A model generated the notes under the pieces. It saw only the letters and a program-made list of their open reading frames with translations. It searched no databases and had not been told where the DNA came from. A stretch of 64,000 bases of DNA from NCBI GenBank assembly GCA_902523885.1, contig CABZAV010000002.1:68923-132922 (forward strand). Direction: 5' to 3'. The number at the start of each line of letters is the position of its first letter. Positions within the stretch are counted from its first letter, which is position 1. This document shows positions 61,192 to 64,000 of the stretch, piece after piece. Source of the DNA: an uncultured SAR86 cluster bacterium (lineage in GTDB: Bacteria; Pseudomonadota; Gammaproteobacteria; Magnimaribacterales; AG-339-G14). The translations under genes were made by a program, and so were the position numbers.

Positions 61192-61650
61192 TTATTTATC
61201 TTCTTTTTTTTCTGAATCTTCAGTAGCTTCTTCGGCTGGAGCTTCTGCTGCTTCTTCGGCAGCTTCTTCGGCTGGAGCTTCTGCTGCTTCTTCGGCTGGA
61301 GCTTCTGCTGCTTCTTCGGCTGGAGCTTCCTTATTTTCCTTTTTCTTAGCTAATTTTTTTAATCTAAGTTGTTCTTTCTTTTCTTCTACCTTTAATATTT
61401 CTTCTGGAGATAATTTTGATTCTTTTATAAGAGATTCAACCCTTTCACTTAATGTAGCTCCTGTGCCGACCCAATAATCCACCCTTTCATGATCTATACT
61501 TAACCTAATGTCCTTTCCTTGGGCAATAGGGTTAAAAAACCCTACCCTTTCAATGAATCTTCCATCCCTAGGTTTTCTAGAGTCAGTCACAGTAATATGA
61601 TAATAAGGACGCTTTTTCGCACCTGCTCTAGAAAGTCTGATTGTTACCAT
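61192..61650 (-). CDS. rpsP: 30S ribosomal protein S16 with long acidic repeat tail
   Basis: The first 80 residues are a normal S16 ([54 protein letters not shown]). A tail of about 70 residues follows: a basic helix-like stretch ([19 protein letters not shown]) and then imperfect repeats of AEAPAEEA to residue 143, ending EDSEKKEDK. The usual bacterial protein is about 80-90 residues, so the tail nearly doubles it. It leads the conserved rpsP-rimM-trmD-rplS operon and is divergent from the CorB-like gene. The tail is low complexity and probably disordered; its role is unknown. Confidence 0.95.
   Translation of the reverse strand: MVTIRLSRAGAKKRPYYHITVTDSRKPRDGRFIERVGFFNPIAQGKDIRLSIDHERVDYWVGTGATLSERVESLIKESKLSPEEILKVEEKKEQLRLKKLAKKKENKEAPAEEAAEAPAEEAAEAPAEEAAEEAAEAPAEEATEDSEKKEDK
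61225..61330. repeat. Tandem 24-base repeats inside rpsP
   Basis: About four nearly identical copies of a 24-base unit (gcttcttcggctggagcttc plus tgct), with one partial copy between the first and second, encode the AEAPAEEA tail of S16. The near-identity at base level suggests recent slippage or recombination and likely length variation between strains. Confidence 0.85.
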
Positions 61651-61765
61651 AATTTATTATTTTTATTTTAAGAATGGCTATTCTAAGTAAATTCATTTGG
61701 TATTCAAGTAAAACATCATATAATTGAGAAACAATGTTAATTTTCTTAAACTTCTTCACTGAAAT

Positions 61766-63049
61766 TTGAACGAACTTCCTATTTGGATGCTTGTTGTTAG
61801 CATCTTTATTTTACTTTGTCTCTCTGCTTTTTTTTCTAGCTCTGAAACTGGAATGATGGCGCTTAACCGATTTAGGTTGAAACATTTAATCAAACAAAAA
61901 GATAAATCAGCTATCAGAGCAAACAAATTACTGCAGAGACCCGATAGATTGCTCGGAATTATCTTAATAGGTAATAACTTTGTAAATATATTAGCTGCTG
62001 CTTTAACTACAATTTTATGTTTGAGATTGTTTGGAGATAGTGGAGTTTTTATAGGTTCAGTAATTTTAACAATGATAGTCTTAATATTTGCAGAAGTAAC
62101 TCCTAAAACTTTCGCTGCAAATTATGCAGAAAAAGTCGCTCTTCCTGCATCAATAATTCTTAAATTCCTTCAGAAAGTCCTTTATCCCTTGGTATGGATT
62201 GTTAACTTTTTTTCAAACTCTATTCTGAAACTTTTTGGAGTCGAAGAAAAACAAACTGATGATGACATATCTCCAGAAGAATTAAAAAGTATTTTAGAAA
62301 ATTCTGGAGATTTAATTCCGTCTAGGTATCAAGAAATGCTTTTAAGTGTATTAGAACTGGACAAAATTTCTATTGATGAAGTGATGATTCCTAAAAATGA
62401 TGTCATAGGAATTGATCTTTCTAAAGATATCAATGAAATAAAAAGTTTTTTAGAAAGCTCGAAAAAAGAATTCTTCCCAATCTTTGATCAAAACCTTGAT
62501 GATATAAAGGGAATAATAGATTTATATGGAATCAACTCATTCTTGTCCTCAAATAAATATAATAAAGACTCTTTGTTAGATAATTCTGAAGAAGTTTATT
62601 TTGCTTTAGAGAATACTTCTCTAAATATTCAACTCAATAATTTTCAAAAAGATAAAAAAAAGGTGGCCATAGTTTTAGATGAATATGGCTCAGTTAAAGG
62701 TATGATTGACATCAAGGATATCTTAGAGGAAATCGTTGGTGAACTTTCCGATCCACACGAAGAAGTTAGGGTAGATATCAAAGAACAAAAAGATGGTTCT
62801 TATTTAATCGATGCAAGCATATCCGTCAGAGAAATTAATAAAAGACTTGGGTGGAATTTACCCCTTTCGGGCCCTAAAACTTTAAATGGTCTAATTTTAG
62901 AAAATACTGAAACTATCCCAGAAGCTAATATTTCCTTAGAGATAGAGAATTACCTAATAGAAACAGTTCTTATTAAAGATAATATGATTAAATTTACCAA
63001 GGTCACAGAACTTTCGCCCCCTGACCCTGATGAAGAAGATCTAGACTAA
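61766..63049 (+). CDS. CNNM/CorC-family transporter protein (CorB/YfjD-like)
   Basis: A membrane protein of 427 residues with a DUF21 (CNNM) domain, a CBS pair and a C-terminal CorC_HlyC domain, thought to take part in magnesium or cobalt efflux or homeostasis. The start of the membrane domain reads FFSSSETGMMALNRFRLKHL, a strong family mark; three further helices follow to about 150. The CBS region is about 185-320 (SIDEVMIPKNDVIGIDL, VAIVLDEYGSVKGMIDIKDI) and the C-terminal domain runs from about 345. I keep the TTG start at 61766; the ATG at 61787 is an alternative. It is divergent from rpsP, as its relatives near ffh-rpsP in enterobacteria. Confidence 0.9.
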   Translation: MNELPIWMLVVSIFILLCLSAFFSSSETGMMALNRFRLKHLIKQKDKSAIRANKLLQRPDRLLGIILIGNNFVNILAAALTTILCLRLFGDSGVFIGSVILTMIVLIFAEVTPKTFAANYAEKVALPASIILKFLQKVLYPLVWIVNFFSNSILKLFGVEEKQTDDDISPEELKSILENSGDLIPSRYQEMLLSVLELDKISIDEVMIPKNDVIGIDLSKDINEIKSFLESSKKEFFPIFDQNLDDIKGIIDLYGINSFLSSNKYNKDSLLDNSEEVYFALENTSLNIQLNNFQKDKKKVAIVLDEYGSVKGMIDIKDILEEIVGELSDPHEEVRVDIKEQKDGSYLIDASISVREINKRLGWNLPLSGPKTLNGLILENTETIPEANISLEIENYLIETVLIKDNMIKFTKVTELSPPDPDEEDLD

Positions 63050-63688
63050 ATAGTAAACTAAACCTGAGAATATAATCGTTAGAGCTATGCTTGAAGTAAT
63101 AACTGCTCTTACAGACGCTATTACAGGATACATTTTTCCAAATATAGCATTAGCTTCAATTAACAAGATTGATGCCAAAACAATTAGAAATCCTAACCCA
63201 CTATATCCTTGCATGAAAGTTGGGTAATGTTCAGTTCCAATGGGCATGTGAGCAGAGAAAACCATAAAATACAACATTGGTAAGGAAAATAAAGTATTAG
63301 TTCTCGAAGCAAGCCCTGCTCTAGCTCCTGCTAATGCAACATCTCCTTCTTTAAGTCCGATGACAATTTTTTGGTTTCTCCAAATAATTCCCCAAACATT
63401 GAGCATCATTATCGTTCCCATCAATGCGCCCAAAATTATTATTGAAGATGCCCCAGTTTGAAGAATATATAATAAATAAAGACCCGTTAAAAAAGTTAGG
63501 AAAGCTGCCCATCTGAACCACCACAGAGCATTAGGGGCTAATTTTTTTAAAACATCTGATTTAGCATCAGGTTCGGCTTCTTTTAAATATTCCGTTTGGA
63601 CAAAATTAAAGTAATAAAGCAATCCAATCCAAACTATCCCAACAGCTGTATGGGCAAATCTAAAAAGAACATATGTAAAATATTCCAT
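63041..63688 (-). CDS. PuuD-type membrane protein (urate hydroxylase N-terminal domain family)
   Basis: An integral membrane protein of 215 residues with about seven helices. AVGIVWIGLLYYFNFVQTE and LWWFRWAAFLTFLTGLYLLY, together with MLNVWGIIWRNQK, fit the family of the membrane part of bacterial urate hydroxylase PuuD. The cytochrome c domain that the full enzyme carries is absent, so urate oxidation is unproven. The start is at 63688: it has GGAGGTG at the right distance, whereas the in-frame ATG at 63700 would put that sequence inside the gene. It overlaps the CorB-like gene by 9 bases in convergent orientation. Confidence 0.8.
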   Translation of the reverse strand: MEYFTYVLFRFAHTAVGIVWIGLLYYFNFVQTEYLKEAEPDAKSDVLKKLAPNALWWFRWAAFLTFLTGLYLLYILQTGASSIIILGALMGTIMMLNVWGIIWRNQKIVIGLKEGDVALAGARAGLASRTNTLFSLPMLYFMVFSAHMPIGTEHYPTFMQGYSGLGFLIVLASILLIEANAIFGKMYPVIASVRAVITSSIALTIIFSGLVYYLV

Positions 63689-63736
63689 TCTCACCTCCAT
63701 TTATATTTTTAATTATAAAACAAGTATGAGTTCCCA

Positions 63737-64000
63737 ATGTATAGTATTTTTAATAAAATAAAAAAACAAATGTCTAAAGAATTTACTATTTTGGGTTATG
63801 AAATGGAAAAAATATCAATCTTTTTTGGTTTTTTCCTATTATTTTGGGGAATAGTTATTTCAGCATTATCTCAAAGTGATTCGATTACCTCTTATATTCC
63901 ATCTTTTTTTGGTTTGCCATTAATCTTATTTGGATTTCTTAGTCTAAGATTTCCAAGTAGAAAAAAACTTTTAATGCATATTGTCGTTTTATTTGGGTTA
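63737..64000 (+). CDS. Membrane protein of unknown function (partial, 3' end beyond window)
   Basis: Not recognised. The frame is open from the ATG at 63737 to the window end (88 codons). Two or more hydrophobic helices are visible, ISIFFGFFLLFWGIVISAL and SFFGLPLILFGFLSLRF, joined by a short polar loop, and a third starts at the end (KLLMHIVVLFGL). Another in-frame ATG at 63770 would skip the lysine-rich opening. It is divergent from the PuuD-like gene. Nothing further can be said without the rest of the gene. Confidence 0.6.
   Translation, partial: MYSIFNKIKKQMSKEFTILGYEMEKISIFFGFFLLFWGIVISALSQSDSITSYIPSFFGLPLILFGFLSLRFPSRKKLLMHIVVLFGL

Noticed and set aside
61169-61477. Plus-strand frame rich in Ser-Ala-Gly opposite rpsP.
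   Set aside because: It is the shadow of the Glu/Ala/Pro repeats in S16 and has no homology of its own.

Overview
The window is a gene-dense, low-GC (by eye about one third G+C) chromosomal segment of a marine gammaproteobacterium. Gene order supports that class: rpsP-rimM-trmD-rplS, lepA-lepB-rnc-era-recO-x-acpS, yajC-secD-secF, suhB/trmJ divergence, rpoE-rseA-mucD. A blue-tuned proteorhodopsin, a large TonB-dependent receptor, short intergenic gaps and many overlapping convergent gene ends point to a streamlined photoheterotroph of the SAR86 type. The assignment is inference; no 16S gene is present.

Layout. 1-4.9 kb: partial malate synthase G, dapE, a crotonase, a flavoprotein monooxygenase and an alternative oxidase. 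4.9-6.0 kb: tRNA-Gly, a possible small RNA, a strong terminator and proteorhodopsin. 6.0-10.1 kb: MATE exporter and TonB-dependent receptor. 10.1-12.2 kb: a nitrogen-control cluster. 12.3-20.8 kb: tRNA-Glu, trmJ/suhB, secDF-yajC, tRNA-Leu, plsB and a small methyltransferase. 20.1-33.3 kb: one long minus-strand run from sdhE and rpoE through mucD, lepA, lepB, rnc, era, recO, a DUF3604 lipoprotein, acpS, adk, tsaB and uppP to rsmJ. 33.4-39.4 kb: ygfZ, ung, an AT-rich gap with a perfect palindrome of two DnaA boxes, an SDR, serA, argF and glpK. 39.5-43.7 kb: nrdAB behind tandem NrdR boxes. 43.7-51.5 kb: lipid and acyl-CoA metabolism (phosphodiesterase, SMP-30 protein, SDR, thiolase-like protein, malate dehydrogenase, acyl-CoA dehydrogenase with its kinase-like and DUF6285 partners). 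51.5-61.7 kb: lysS, prfB with its programmed frameshift, thrC-hom-alaC-dsbC-xerD and rplS-trmD-rimM-rpsP. The end holds a CorB-like transporter, a PuuD-type membrane protein and a truncated membrane ORF.

The most striking element is at 10.13-12.2 kb. A good sigma-70 promoter drives a structured leader with the hallmark sequences of the glutamine riboswitch (glnA / Downstream-peptide aptamer class, known mainly from cyanobacteria and marine metagenomes). The leader is followed by a 54-residue basic peptide with three YRG motifs, resembling DUF4278 proteins. To my knowledge the cyanobacterial DUF4278 protein PirA binds PII. Here the peptide lies convergent with glnK (PII) and amtB, separated by two back-to-back terminators. 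I infer a glutamine-sensing circuit in which high glutamine alters production of a small PII-binding peptide, in a gammaproteobacterium. A second possible control is a hairpin that hides the ribosome binding site of glnK.
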